A stretch of DNA of 64,000 nt from Parvimonas micra (GTDB lineage Bacteria; Bacillota; Clostridia; Tissierellales; Peptoniphilaceae): the NCBI RefSeq assembly GCF_037482165.1, contig NZ_CP148048.1, forward strand, positions 1,178,001 through 1,242,000, in the 5' to 3' direction. The notes below the pieces were generated by a model. That model was not told the origin of the DNA and ran no database searches. It was given only the letters and a program-made list of their open reading frames with translations. Position 1 is the stretch's first letter. Each line of letters begins with the position of its first letter. The position numbers and the translations under genes were made by a program. This document shows, in pieces, positions 1 to 9,474 of the stretch.

Positions 1-1105
1 CAAGACCTACAATTTTTTCATCTTCAAAAAGCAAATTCAAATTTTCAAAAATCATCTTATCTCTCTTAGGATAAGAGAAATCAACATTTTCAAATTTTAT
101 TTCATTTATTTTTTCAATTTCTTTACTTCCGTCATTTCCAAGTGGTTCATTTTCATCTAATAAACTAAAAGTTTGTTTTGCTGCTTGTAATGCACGTCCA
201 AGTCCTAAAGGAAGTCTGCTAAGTTCTAAAAATGGAGCAAATGATGAACTAAAAACTACCAATGTAATTACTGCACCTTTTACACTAATTACATTTTTAT
301 TTACAAGTATAAAATCTACAAAAGCAAAGGCTAAAACTCCGAAACCTATTGTTAAAAAACTGTATGAAAATTGTAAGAAATTTAATTTTGCAACATTTCT
401 TTCTTTTTTATTTACAATTCGACTTTCTTTTGATAAGTTTTTAAATCTTTCTTTTTCAACTCCAAGTTGAAGTAAATCTTTCATACCTCTTAAACTTTCC
501 AAAAAATATGAAGTATATGATTTTCTATATTTTTGTTGAACTTCAAGATGTGGTTTTAATTTGTTTGAAAATATATTAGGTATAATAACAGCAAGTGTAA
601 AATACACTATAACTGCAATTAAAGCTAAAAGTATATTATATTGTAAATAATAAATAATTAAAATTATTGAAACAATAGTCCCTGTTGTAATAGGTGCTAA
701 AGTATGAGCAAAGAAAACTTCTAAAGCTTCAACATCTTCGCCTATTAGTTTCAACAAAGCTCCACTATCTTGAGAATCAAGTTTTGATGGAGCAAGTCGT
801 CTAAGTTTTGAAAAAATTTCTCTTCTAAAATCTGCCAAAACTTTAAACGCAACGTAATGTCCGAAATAATGTTCTCCATATCTGAAAAGCCCTCTTGAAA
901 TTGCAAGAACAACTAAAATTATTAAAGATATTATTTTTAACTTTTCCCCATTAACCGCATCAAATCCTAATGAAATAATTTTTGCAGGAATATATACAGT
1001 AATTAAAAATCCAAAAACTGCAAAAAATACAGCTAACAAAATTACCGGGAGTAATTTTTTCATAAAATTTATAAGTCTAGCTACTAATCTTAAACTATCT
1101 TTCAT
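1..1105 (-). CDS. CydC-like ABC transporter ATPase/permease, partial at window edge
   Basis: The reading frame starts at the ATG at 1105 and runs off the left edge, so only the membrane domain and the linker towards the nucleotide-binding domain are present. The translation has a hydrophobic first segment and the stretch YGEHYFGHYVAFKVL, typical of the membrane domain of CydC-type half-transporters. It overlaps the end of the upstream half-transporter gene by 11 bp, so the two are translationally coupled and probably form a heterodimer. CydDC family members export cysteine/glutathione or handle heme. Substrate cannot be read from this sequence, and no cytochrome bd gene is visible, so a plain amino-acid or peptide exporter is equally possible. 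Confidence 0.8.
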   Translation of the reverse strand, partial: MKDSLRLVARLINFMKKLLPVILLAVFFAVFGFLITVYIPAKIISLGFDAVNGEKLKIISLIILVVLAISRGLFRYGEHYFGHYVAFKVLADFRREIFSKLRRLAPSKLDSQDSGALLKLIGEDVEALEVFFAHTLAPITTGTIVSIILIIYYLQYNILLALIAVIVYFTLAVIIPNIFSNKLKPHLEVQQKYRKSYTSYFLESLRGMKDLLQLGVEKERFKNLSKESRIVNKKERNVAKLNFLQFSYSFLTIGFGVLAFAFVDFILVNKNVISVKGAVITLVVFSSSFAPFLELSRLPLGLGRALQAAKQTFSLLDENEPLGNDGSKEIEKINEIKFENVDFSYPKRDKMIFENLNLLFEDEKIVGL

Positions 1106-2885
1106 TTAAAATTTCCTCCATTTCATTTTGTTTATCCAATAACATCTTATATTCATAATTTGAATTATATAAATCTTCCGGTTTTCCAAAATCCCAACTT
1201 TTTTCTTTCCTCATAAATAAAACAAAATCTGCTTTATTAACTTGCTTCATCTTATGAGAAATAAACATAACAATAGAATTTTTAGAAATCATTTTGATTA
1301 AATCCAAAATTGCTATTTCGTTTTCGGTATCAACACTTGATGTCATTTCATCAAAAATGTAAATTTTCCTATCTGCTAGCAAACTTCTAACACAAATTAT
1401 CTGTTGCCTTTGCCCCGGAGAAATCAATCTTCCATTTTCTCCGATAATTGTATTAAAACCGTCAGGCAAAGTCTTTACAAATTTTAAAATATTTTTCTCC
1501 TCAATCCATTCTAAAATTTCGTGTTCAGATAATTTTGTAGCTTTTTTCAAATTATCCATAATGCTTTCATTAAAGACATAAGAATCTGGAGATACATAAA
1601 AACCTAATGCATTTATATCTGACTTTGAAAAATCTCTTAAAGATTTTCCGTCTATCAAAATCTCACCGGAATAATTCTCAAGATTTTTAAACAAAATTTT
1701 TGCAAATGTGCTCTTTCCAAGTCCGCTTTCTCCTGCTATTGCAAACAAATTACCTTTAGTGATACTTAAATTAATATTATTTAAAACCTTTCTATCGTCA
1801 TACGAAAAAGATAAATTTTTAAATTCAATATTATCTATACTTTCTAAATTGATATTTGAAACTTCTGTTTTATTTTCATCCTTTACACTATCTAAAAAAG
1901 TAAAAATCCTATCTGCCATTTTAGTATTCATCATAAGTAAATGCATACAATATCCCAATTCTCTAATTGGAGTAAAAAATTCAGTTGCAATCAAAACAAA
2001 GAATATAAAATTAAAAATTGACATATTGCCTTTTGAAACTGAAAGAACCGCTAAAAATCCTGAAATTGCAATTCCAAGATACATAACTCCGTCCATATAT
2101 CCTACTGATTGAAGTTGAAATTTCAAAAGTTCCATAGTGGAAAGTCTAAAGTTTTCAGCAGATTCATTAAATTTCTTCTCATAAATAGCATCTGCACTAT
2201 AAGAATAAAGAGTATTCAATCCCTTTAAATCATCCATAAACAAATTACTTACATCCATATAAGTTGACCAATAATGTTGCATAATTTTTGCTGAACGCTT
2301 TTGTATTAACACTATTGAAACAGGAATAAAAGGAATACTAACTAAAAAGACCAAACCACCCAAAGGATAGATAAAAGCTGCAATCAATAAAATTGTTGCA
2401 CAATTAAAATATGTTCTTAAAGTTGTTGTCAAATAATTACTGTAAAAAGTATCTAAACTGTCAATCCCTTGAGATGCAACTGTAAGTACATCTGCTGTTG
2501 AATAGCCTTTAAAAACTTCCTCATTACCTTTGGAAAAGGCATCAAAAAATTTAACTTTTAAATTATTTCTTGCATACTGAGATGCAACACCTTGATATCT
2601 CTTAGCAAAAATAGAAATCCAAAAACCAAATATATTTAATCCGATTGTAATTACAACATAAGCAAAAAGATTAAAATCTATTTTATTATATAAATTAGAA
2701 AATCCCTTTGCTATAAATCCAAAAGAAATAATTCTCATCAAGAACTGAATCCAAGACAAAAAAGAAGCTATATAGACAAATCTCATTCTATCTCCTAACT
2801 CTTTTTTTAATCTATTTTTTAATTCTTTTCGTCTTTCGCGACTTATTTTTTGTTTTTGAATTTTTGTACTGAAATCACTATCCAT
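1095..2885 (-). CDS. CydD-like ABC transporter ATPase/permease
   Basis: This 596-residue half-transporter has a six-helix membrane domain (about residues 35-320) followed by an ATPase domain. Walker A (GESGLGKST) lies near residue 385, the signature is the degenerate SPGQRQQ rather than LSGGQ, Walker B is IYIFDEMTS, and the switch is ISHK. The degenerate signature and the pairing with an overlapping second half-transporter fit a CydDC-type heterodimer. The N terminus is strongly basic. The downstream partner begins inside its last codons. Substrate is unknown. A multidrug or peptide exporter is the alternative. Confidence 0.8.
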   Translation of the reverse strand: MDSDFSTKIQKQKISRERRKELKNRLKKELGDRMRFVYIASFLSWIQFLMRIISFGFIAKGFSNLYNKIDFNLFAYVVITIGLNIFGFWISIFAKRYQGVASQYARNNLKVKFFDAFSKGNEEVFKGYSTADVLTVASQGIDSLDTFYSNYLTTTLRTYFNCATILLIAAFIYPLGGLVFLVSIPFIPVSIVLIQKRSAKIMQHYWSTYMDVSNLFMDDLKGLNTLYSYSADAIYEKKFNESAENFRLSTMELLKFQLQSVGYMDGVMYLGIAISGFLAVLSVSKGNMSIFNFIFFVLIATEFFTPIRELGYCMHLLMMNTKMADRIFTFLDSVKDENKTEVSNINLESIDNIEFKNLSFSYDDRKVLNNINLSITKGNLFAIAGESGLGKSTFAKILFKNLENYSGEILIDGKSLRDFSKSDINALGFYVSPDSYVFNESIMDNLKKATKLSEHEILEWIEEKNILKFVKTLPDGFNTIIGENGRLISPGQRQQIICVRSLLADRKIYIFDEMTSSVDTENEIAILDLIKMISKNSIVMFISHKMKQVNKADFVLFMRKEKSWDFGKPEDLYNSNYEYKMLLDKQNEMEEILNER

Positions 2886-2962
2886 AAAAACTCCTTTTAC
2901 AATTTAATACTAACTATTTATATGGTACCCAATTAAATAAAAAAACAAGATACAATCAATTA

Positions 2963-2988
2963 GAAAAAATACCACATATTGTGGTATT
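2963..2988 (-). terminator. Rho-independent terminator after proS
   Basis: A hairpin with an 8-9 bp stem (AATACCACA / TGTGGTATT) is followed on the minus strand by a run of T. It lies immediately after the proS stop codon and before the CydD-like gene. Confidence 0.8.
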
Positions 2989-2995
2989 AAAAATA

Positions 2996-4699
2996 TTATT
3001 TTATTTTTCTAACTTCTTCTACAACTCTATTAATTACATCTTCAGAAGACATTTCAACATTTTCCATCTCTTTTCTAGTTGAAAATTCAATTATATTTTC
3101 GTTAGCTTTTTTACCAACAGTTATTCTTAAAGGAATACCAATTAAATCTCTATCATTAAATTTGACGCCTATTCTTTCCTTTCTATCATCAAGCATTACT
3201 TCAACACCTTGAGCTTCCAATTCATCATGGATTTTTTCACCAAGCTTCATTTGTTCTTCATCATTAATATTTACAACTGTAACTATTGCATGATATGGTG
3301 CAACTTGGATTGGCCAAATAATTCCTTTTTCATCATTATTTTGTTCAATAATCGCAGTAATGCTTCTTGTAATTCCTATTCCATGACTTCCCATCCAGAA
3401 ATATTGACTAACTCCATTTTCGTCCAAGAAAGTCGCATTTAAAGCCTTAGAATATTTTGTTCCAAGTTGGAAGATATTTCCAACTTCTATCCCTCTTGCA
3501 AATTTCAAAGGATGTCCACTTATAGGACAAACATCTCCCTCTTGAACCATAAGTAAATCTTCTGCAATTTCTCCATCAAAATCTCTTCCAAAATTACAAT
3601 TTATATAGTGATGATTTTCCTTATTCCCACCAACTACAGTATTTTTCATAAGAGTAACTCTCTTATCTAAAATCTTTCTTGCTTTCAAGTTTACTGGTCC
3701 TGTGTATCCAGCTGATGATCCAATTTTTAAAATTGTTTCTTCATCCATCATTTCAATTTCATGTTCTGGAACACCAAGATAAGCACAAAGTTTTGTCATA
3801 TTAAGCTCTCTATCTCCTGGAACAAATACTATAATAGGTTCTCCTGCTACAATTAAATCTATCGCCTTAATACATTTTGATGCATCTTGTTTTAAAAAGT
3901 TTGCAACATCTTCTATTGTCTTGCAATTTGGAGTATAAACCAATTCAAGTTCCTCTTCATCTCCACTTTCGTCAACTTTGTAAATGACTTCTGCTTTTTC
4001 GTCTGTAGCAGCATATCCACTTTCATCACAATAGCAAATAACTCCTTCTCCAACATCAGAAAGAGCAATAAATTCATGTGAGCTGTTACCTCCCATTGCT
4101 CCTGCATCTCCGGCAACAATTTTATAATTAAGTCCTAATCTATTAAATACTTTTTCATATGCTTTCCACATTTCTTTATAAGATTCCATCATCATTTCAG
4201 GGCTTACATCAAAAGTATAAGCATCTTTCATTGAAAATTCTCTGGCTCTGTTTATACCAAAACGTGGTCTTTTTTCATCTCGATATTTTGTTTGAATTTG
4301 ATAAATATTTAAAGGTAATTGTTTATAGCTTTTAATTTCTCCACTTATCAAAGTTGTAAAATATTCTTCAGCAGTAGGTCCAAGACAGAATTCTCTTTCA
4401 TTTCTATCCTTAACTTTAAACATTTCTGGTCCAAAAGTTTGCCATCTTCCAGATTCTTCCCATATTTCTTTTGGTTGAAGTGCAGACATTAAAATTTCAT
4501 ATCCACCCATTCTGTCCATTTCTTCTCTTACAATATTTTCTACTTTTCTAATTGCTCTGTAACCAAGAGGAAGATAGGAGTAAATTCCTGCAGCACTCTT
4601 TCTAATCATTCCTGCTCTTAAAAGCAATTTATGACTTATAATTTCTGCCTCTTGTGGATCTTCCCTAAGTGTTGGCATATAGTATCTTTTCATTTTCAT
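2996..4699 (-). CDS. proS: Prolyl-tRNA synthetase, bacterial type with editing domain
   Basis: ProRS charges tRNA-Pro with proline in the cytoplasm. The 567-residue length and order are those of the bacterial type: class II catalytic core (about 1-200, including the tRNA/ATP segment CLGPTAEEYFT), an inserted editing domain (about 225-400) that hydrolyses Ala-tRNA-Pro, motif 3 (GSHGIGITR) near 445, and a C-terminal anticodon-binding domain (about 470-567). The start chosen, MKMKRYY, has a GGAGG-like site just upstream. The gene stands alone behind a T-box leader with a CCU specifier, so its expression should respond to uncharged tRNA-Pro. Confidence 0.96.
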   Translation of the reverse strand: MKMKRYYMPTLREDPQEAEIISHKLLLRAGMIRKSAAGIYSYLPLGYRAIRKVENIVREEMDRMGGYEILMSALQPKEIWEESGRWQTFGPEMFKVKDRNEREFCLGPTAEEYFTTLISGEIKSYKQLPLNIYQIQTKYRDEKRPRFGINRAREFSMKDAYTFDVSPEMMMESYKEMWKAYEKVFNRLGLNYKIVAGDAGAMGGNSSHEFIALSDVGEGVICYCDESGYAATDEKAEVIYKVDESGDEEELELVYTPNCKTIEDVANFLKQDASKCIKAIDLIVAGEPIIVFVPGDRELNMTKLCAYLGVPEHEIEMMDEETILKIGSSAGYTGPVNLKARKILDKRVTLMKNTVVGGNKENHHYINCNFGRDFDGEIAEDLLMVQEGDVCPISGHPLKFARGIEVGNIFQLGTKYSKALNATFLDENGVSQYFWMGSHGIGITRSITAIIEQNNDEKGIIWPIQVAPYHAIVTVVNINDEEQMKLGEKIHDELEAQGVEVMLDDRKERIGVKFNDRDLIGIPLRITVGKKANENIIEFSTRKEMENVEMSSEDVINRVVEEVRKIK

Positions 4700-4762
4700 A
4701 ATAAATTTCCTCCGTAATTATAAATTAATTTTTGTGATGATTTTTATAAAATAACTTCTATA

Positions 4763-4966
4763 ATAAAAAAACGGCAATCATCTCCAAGAGACGAAAGCCG
4801 TGGTACCACTCTAATTTATACTCAAAAGCTATAAGGCACAACCCTGTATTTTGAATACAAGCTCCAAGATAGGTTCAATTATCTGCATAAAAGTTTTTCA
4901 CCAAACAACTTCTCTCTAAATATACATAAATAATTTACTATTTCTTATCATCACTAAATATCTAAT
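4763..4966 (-). promoter_or_regulatory. T-box riboswitch, proline specifier, upstream of proS
   Basis: Read on the minus strand, the leader contains the T-box core GAGTGGTACCACGG (plus-strand complement near 4797-4812). That core overlaps a G+C-rich terminator (ACGGC...GCCGT) followed by a T run near 4764-4771. Further upstream is the conserved GGTG loop of stem I. The specifier loop reads GAA-CCT-A, with CCT at 4871-4873, a proline codon followed by the usual purine. This agrees with the downstream gene, proS. Confidence 0.93.
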
Positions 4967-4972
4967 GAATAA

Positions 4973-5001
4973 ATTATATTAGATTTAGTAAAAAAAGTCA
5001 A
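4973..5001 (-). promoter_or_regulatory. Sigma-A-type promoter of the proS T-box leader
   Basis: On the minus strand TTGACT (4996-5001) and TATAAT (4973-4978) are separated by exactly 17 bp. Transcription should start near 4966, at the beginning of the T-box leader. Confidence 0.88.
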
Positions 5002-5084
5002 CTGTAAAAAATTATATTCTAAATAATACGCTTCTACTTACACAATATTTTACATCGGGTGAGTTACTGATAATCTTATTATTT

Positions 5085-5115
5085 CACAAAAAAAGGTTGA
5101 GTATAAACTCAACCT
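5085..5115 (-). terminator. Rho-independent terminator after dps
   Basis: A perfect hairpin with arms AGGTTGAGT and ACTCAACCT (5094-5115) is followed on the minus strand by seven T. It lies directly downstream of the dps stop codon. Confidence 0.9.
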
Positions 5116-5129
5116 AAATTTTTTTATTA

Positions 5130-5576
5130 TTATTTATTGCAACATGGTTTAGAAGCTCTTAAGAACCAAACATTCTTTTCTAGCTCTCCAATTTGATCTT
5201 CTAACATTGAAACAATTATGAAATCTCCATCATTATCAGCTTCTTCTCTAATTTTAGTAGCTTCTTCTTTAAGAGCAGCTAAATCATTCATAACTATTTC
5301 GTTAACTTCATCAACTGTTACTTTCTTAGATTCTAATTCTTTAACAGTAGCATTAGCAACATATTCTTTTAATGATGCAAATGGGAATCCACCTCTCATT
5401 TTAATTGCTTCAGCAACTTCATCATACCATTCGAAGAATTTATCATATAACCCTTCTGTGAAAATATGTGTTTGATAGAAATTTCTTCCTTCTACATTCC
5501 AATGCAAATTATGCAATTTAGTTGTCATAACTGCGATGTTTGATAAATAAACATTTAAACTTTTAAAATCTTTCAT
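5130..5576 (-). CDS. dps: Dps/ferritin-like DNA-protection protein
   Basis: Dps proteins form dodecamers that oxidise and store iron and protect DNA from peroxide. The 148 residues fit the family. The ferroxidase-site motif LHNLHWNVEG lies near 22-31, followed by the acidic/His segment around FEWYDEVAEAIKMRGGFP. The C terminus ends in an unusual CC pair (SKPCCNK). The gene is monocistronic: it has its own terminator, a GGAGGAATG ribosome site, and an upstream TATAAT (minus strand) without a good -35, which suggests activator or repressor control. PerR control is common for the family but no convincing PerR box is visible. Confidence 0.92.
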   Translation of the reverse strand: MKDFKSLNVYLSNIAVMTTKLHNLHWNVEGRNFYQTHIFTEGLYDKFFEWYDEVAEAIKMRGGFPFASLKEYVANATVKELESKKVTVDEVNEIVMNDLAALKEEATKIREEADNDGDFIIVSMLEDQIGELEKNVWFLRASKPCCNK

Positions 5577-5692
5577 TTTTCATTCCTCCTATTATTTTAT
5601 CATTCACAACCATTATATACCCAAATATTTTAAAAATAAAGTTTTTTTATAATTTTTTTTATTTTTTTGAGAATATATGATTAGAATCACAT

Positions 5693-6376
5693 TTATTTTT
5701 TAATCTTTGCTCCACTGTATTCAATACTCTTATTTACGAGAACATCCAAAGCATCAATCGTATTTATATTTTTACATATATCCAAAAGACTAAGTTCAGT
5801 ACAAGCTATTATTCCAATAGTTTCGTTATCACAGTATTTATTTAGAATTTCTACAAATTCTTTATTCTCTAAATTATTTGTTTCTTTAATCTTGTAAATA
5901 ATATCCATAACAGTTTTCTTATCTTCTATGGACAATTCTTTTACTTCTATTCCATTTTCTTCTGCATATTTATTATAAACTTTTGAATTTAGTGTTCCAA
6001 GTGTTCCAAAGACTGCGACTTTTTTTATTCCTCTTCTTTTTATTTCTAAAATTGTTTCTTCAATCATATTTATAATTTTTAAATTTGCGAAGTTTTTAAA
6101 TTCATCATAAAAATAATGACTTGTATTACAAGGAATAGCAACTACATCTACACCAATTTTATTCAGAATTTCCAAATCTTTCTTAATTTCATTTAAAAAT
6201 TCAGTATCTTTATTTTCTATAATACATCTTGTTCTATCAGGCATTGTTGAATGATTTAACACTATTAAATCAATATGTTCATTGTCATTATGCGCCTCAG
6301 TATTTAAAACGACTTTATCGTAGAACTTAACAGTTGCTAAAGGTCCCATACCTCCGATAACTCCTAATTTGTACAC
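5693..6376 (-). CDS. Aspartate/glutamate racemase family protein, probable aspartate racemase
   Basis: The 227-residue protein starts with the family motif LGVIGGMGPLAT. It has both catalytic cysteines of the cofactor-independent racemases in their usual contexts: IPCNTSHY (Cys83) and ACTELSLL (Cys192). It should interconvert L- and D-aspartate (or a related acidic amino acid). Its start overlaps the stop of an upstream D-aspartate-ligase-like ATP-grasp gene, so the D-Asp produced here is probably consumed by that ligase for the wall cross-bridge. MurI is less likely because of the MGPLAT-type N terminus and the context. Confidence 0.88.
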   Translation of the reverse strand: MYKLGVIGGMGPLATVKFYDKVVLNTEAHNDNEHIDLIVLNHSTMPDRTRCIIENKDTEFLNEIKKDLEILNKIGVDVVAIPCNTSHYFYDEFKNFANLKIINMIEETILEIKRRGIKKVAVFGTLGTLNSKVYNKYAEENGIEVKELSIEDKKTVMDIIYKIKETNNLENKEFVEILNKYCDNETIGIIACTELSLLDICKNINTIDALDVLVNKSIEYSGAKIKK

Positions 6377-7566
6377 TATTTCCTCCTAAATATTTTTCTA
6401 AAAACTTTTCCCAATAGAATTTTATTAAAGAAAAACCAAGGTTTTAAATCATCAGTAGCAAAAATTGCAGGAGCCCATTTGCTTGAAAATGAAATCTTTA
6501 AAGATTTCAAAATTCCAACTTGTTTTGTTTTCTTATAACGCCAAATTGCAACCATATCTTCAAAACCATAAATAAAAGCATAATTTGTATCGTAATCAAC
6601 ATACTTACAATCACTTTCTTTTAAATTTCCAGTTAAATCAAGATATGCAATATAAGGCATATTAATTCCAACTTTATAAATCAAATTGTTAAAATTAGTA
6701 GTCCTTGCATTTATTTCTATCAGATAGATTTCTCCCGTTTTTTCATGTCTTTTATATTCTATTTCACCAAAACCTCTATATCCTATATTTTCTAGGAAAG
6801 GCTTTGACATATCAATTAATTTTTGATTGTACTTTTGAATTGTAAAACAAGATGCTCCAAAGTTTATCGGCCATTGTCTTTGTTTTTGAGCAGTCATATA
6901 ATGAGTAGTTTTTCCATTTTTATCAATATAAAAATCATAAGTCAACATACAATCGTCAAAACCCGGAACAATTTCTTGAATAAAGATTTCTATATTATTG
7001 TCTTTCGATTTTTTTATTCCATTTTCCATTTCTTCAACATTATTACAGATAAAAACTTTATTTCTAAAAATCTTAGTAAATTCTACAGTATCAACAGGCT
7101 TGATGATACAAGGAAATCCTACTTCATTTTTTACTTTTTCAACTAAATTTTCGTCATTTGCATTAATTGTTGCCGGAATTTTAACTCCATTTTCTTTTGC
7201 AATATCATATAAAGTCCATTTATCCAATAATTTTGAATTAAGTCCTTTAGCTTGACTGATTAAATAATATTTTTCCAATTCATCATAATATTCATCTATA
7301 AATTCAACATATTTATCATGTGTTGGGAGTAAAACAGGTTTTTCTTCTTGTTTTTTTCCATATTCTATCAATCCTACAAAAGCCTCTTCTCCAAATTTAT
7401 TCAAATCATCAATTTTTAAAAATTCAGAAATGTATTTAGACTTTGCTCCATAGGAATTATCAAAGTCATAATCACAAGCTACAACATGAACTCCTTCACG
7501 TCCTAAGCATCTTATTATGCTAAGTCCTATATAGTAATTACAACCTAAAACAACAGCTTTGTTCAT
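6376..7566 (-). CDS. ATP-grasp ligase, probable D-aspartate ligase for peptidoglycan cross-bridge
   Basis: The 396-residue protein has an N-terminal nucleotide-binding-like fold (AVVLGCNYYIGLSIIRCLGREG) and a central ATP-grasp domain with FPCIIKPVD near 152 and the metal-binding end EINARTTNFNN near 283. This resembles the D-aspartate ligase of Enterococcus faecium (Aslfm), which adds D-Asp to the side-chain amine of lysine in the stem peptide. It sits between an AsnB-like amidotransferase (12 bp upstream) and an aspartate racemase (4-bp overlap), the genes expected to amidate and to supply D-Asp. Substrate is inferred from context; other ATP-grasp carboxylate-amine ligases look similar. Confidence 0.82.
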   Translation of the reverse strand: MNKAVVLGCNYYIGLSIIRCLGREGVHVVACDYDFDNSYGAKSKYISEFLKIDDLNKFGEEAFVGLIEYGKKQEEKPVLLPTHDKYVEFIDEYYDELEKYYLISQAKGLNSKLLDKWTLYDIAKENGVKIPATINANDENLVEKVKNEVGFPCIIKPVDTVEFTKIFRNKVFICNNVEEMENGIKKSKDNNIEIFIQEIVPGFDDCMLTYDFYIDKNGKTTHYMTAQKQRQWPINFGASCFTIQKYNQKLIDMSKPFLENIGYRGFGEIEYKRHEKTGEIYLIEINARTTNFNNLIYKVGINMPYIAYLDLTGNLKESDCKYVDYDTNYAFIYGFEDMVAIWRYKKTKQVGILKSLKISFSSKWAPAIFATDDLKPWFFFNKILLGKVFRKIFRRK

Positions 7567-7577
7567 TCTTTTACCTC

Positions 7578-9401
7578 TTAATTAAAATATTGTTCATACC
7601 ATTTTAAAAATGTATAAATAGTATAAATCTTACGACCATTATTGTTTTTATTATTAAAGTGATCATCAAGAAGTGAATTGATTTTTTCCACATCAAAAAA
7701 TTCACTTACAAAATCCTTATTGAAAGTTTCTTTAACAATATTATAATATTTTTCTTCCTTAATCCATAAAACAAAAGGAACAACAAAACCTAACTTTCTT
7801 CTCTTAGCCCAATCATCAGGCAATTTGTTCAAAGCAGCTTTTCTAAAAGCATATTTTGTTATTTCATTATGAACTTTATGTCTTACAGGAATTGTTCTTG
7901 CAAGTTCCCACATCTTTTTATCTAAAAGTGGAACTCTAAGCTCAATAGAATTTGCCATAGTCATCTTATCTGCTTTAAGCAAAATATCGTCAACTATCCA
8001 CATTTTCATATCAAGATATAATCTCTTAGAAACATCATCCATATCTTTAACTTCATCATAATATTTTTTAGTTAAATCTCTTGATGTTTCAGAATTTTGA
8101 TATTTTTCTTTTAAAAGTAAATTAGCTTGTTCATCAGACATTATTTCTGCAGGTCCAATATATCTATCTTCAACCTTTCGACCATACTTCATTATAATAG
8201 TCTTTCCACTAAAATGCTTTTTATCTTTGTACTTGTTATATAACTTATTTCTTAAACTAAATGGTAATTTTTTGTAAATTCTTTGTGGAAGAGCCTCTGC
8301 ATATTCATTATATCCTGCAAATAATTCATCAGCTCCTTCTCCTGACAAAACTACCTTAACTTGTTCAGATGCAAGTTTTGACAAGAAATATAGAGCAACA
8401 GAAGAAAGATTTGCATGTGGCTCATCTGAATAATATTGCACTTTATTTATTCCGTCAAAAAACTCATCAGGCGTTATTATTTTTGAAAAATTTTCAATTC
8501 CTAATCTATCTGAAAGATCTTTTGCATAAACTGTTTCATCAAAGCCTTTATTATCAAAACCTACCGAAAAAGTTTTGTTAGGCATAGCTGTTGCAACAAC
8601 ATAACTTGAGTCAACACCGCCTGACAAGAAAGAGCCAACTTCAACATCACTTATCTTGTGATATTTAACTGATTCTTCAACTTCTTTTTCTATCTTACTT
8701 ACAGCTTCATCAAAAGTCATTTCCTTATAATCAAGAGTTAAATCGTAATAACTCTTGATTTCAAGTTTCCCATTTTCAAAAATATAATAATGTCCTGGTC
8801 TAAGTTTCTTTACACCTTTGAAAAATGTTTCTTCTAAAGGATTGTATTGAAAAACTAAATAATGCTTTAATGCTTTTTCATTAATTTCTTTTTTAAACTT
8901 TGGATATTTTAAGAATGACTTAACTTCTGAACCAAAAATAAAATCTCCATCAATCATTGTATAATAATATGGTTTTATTCCAAAATGATCTCTTGCTCCA
9001 AAAAGTCTCTCTTTCTTACTATCCCAAATAGTAAAAGCAAACATTCCTCTTAATTTAGCTAAAATTCCTTCTTCACCATATTCTTCATATCCATGTAAAA
9101 TAACTTCAGTATCAGTATTAGTTTTAAATTTATATCCCTTTTCTAACAAATCATCCTTAATTTCTTGATAATTATAAATTTCTCCATTAAAAATAATAGC
9201 CACATCATTATTTTCATTCAAAATCGGCTGAGAGCCTTCGTGTAAATCAATTATACTAAGTCTTCTAAACCCAAAATTAATTCCTTTATCAAAATAATAT
9301 CCGTCACTATCTGGACCACGATGGATAATTTGATTATTCATCTCTTTTATTATATTTTCACCTTTTATATCTTTACTGTAAAATCCTACAAATCCACACA
9401 T
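7578..9401 (-). CDS. Glutamine-dependent asparagine synthetase-like amidotransferase (AsnB/AsnH type)
   Basis: The 607-residue enzyme begins MCGFVGFYS, with Cys2 as glutaminase nucleophile. It has the FNGEIYNY glutaminase segment near 71-78 and a synthetase domain with the pyrophosphate loop SGGVDSS at 260-266. The general reaction is ATP-dependent transfer of ammonia from glutamine to a carboxylate. It lies between murE and a D-aspartate-ligase-like gene, with only 12 bp to the latter. It may therefore amidate the D-Asp of the cross-bridge to D-Asn, as proposed for AsnH in lactococci and enterococci, rather than make free asparagine. Both roles remain possible. Confidence 0.88.
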   Translation of the reverse strand: MCGFVGFYSKDIKGENIIKEMNNQIIHRGPDSDGYYFDKGINFGFRRLSIIDLHEGSQPILNENNDVAIIFNGEIYNYQEIKDDLLEKGYKFKTNTDTEVILHGYEEYGEEGILAKLRGMFAFTIWDSKKERLFGARDHFGIKPYYYTMIDGDFIFGSEVKSFLKYPKFKKEINEKALKHYLVFQYNPLEETFFKGVKKLRPGHYYIFENGKLEIKSYYDLTLDYKEMTFDEAVSKIEKEVEESVKYHKISDVEVGSFLSGGVDSSYVVATAMPNKTFSVGFDNKGFDETVYAKDLSDRLGIENFSKIITPDEFFDGINKVQYYSDEPHANLSSVALYFLSKLASEQVKVVLSGEGADELFAGYNEYAEALPQRIYKKLPFSLRNKLYNKYKDKKHFSGKTIIMKYGRKVEDRYIGPAEIMSDEQANLLLKEKYQNSETSRDLTKKYYDEVKDMDDVSKRLYLDMKMWIVDDILLKADKMTMANSIELRVPLLDKKMWELARTIPVRHKVHNEITKYAFRKAALNKLPDDWAKRRKLGFVVPFVLWIKEEKYYNIVKETFNKDFVSEFFDVEKINSLLDDHFNNKNNNGRKIYTIYTFLKWYEQYFN

Positions 9402-9474
9402 AATTTCTCCTTAAATACTACTTAAAAGAATTAACAAATTATTAATTAATTATATCATATAGAACAATTTATTT

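Noticed and set aside
5678-5689. TGATTAGAATCA palindrome upstream of dps as PerR/Fur box
   Set aside because: It is a 5-2-5 repeat that does not match the PerR or Fur consensus and lies about 50 bp upstream of the only -10-like element.
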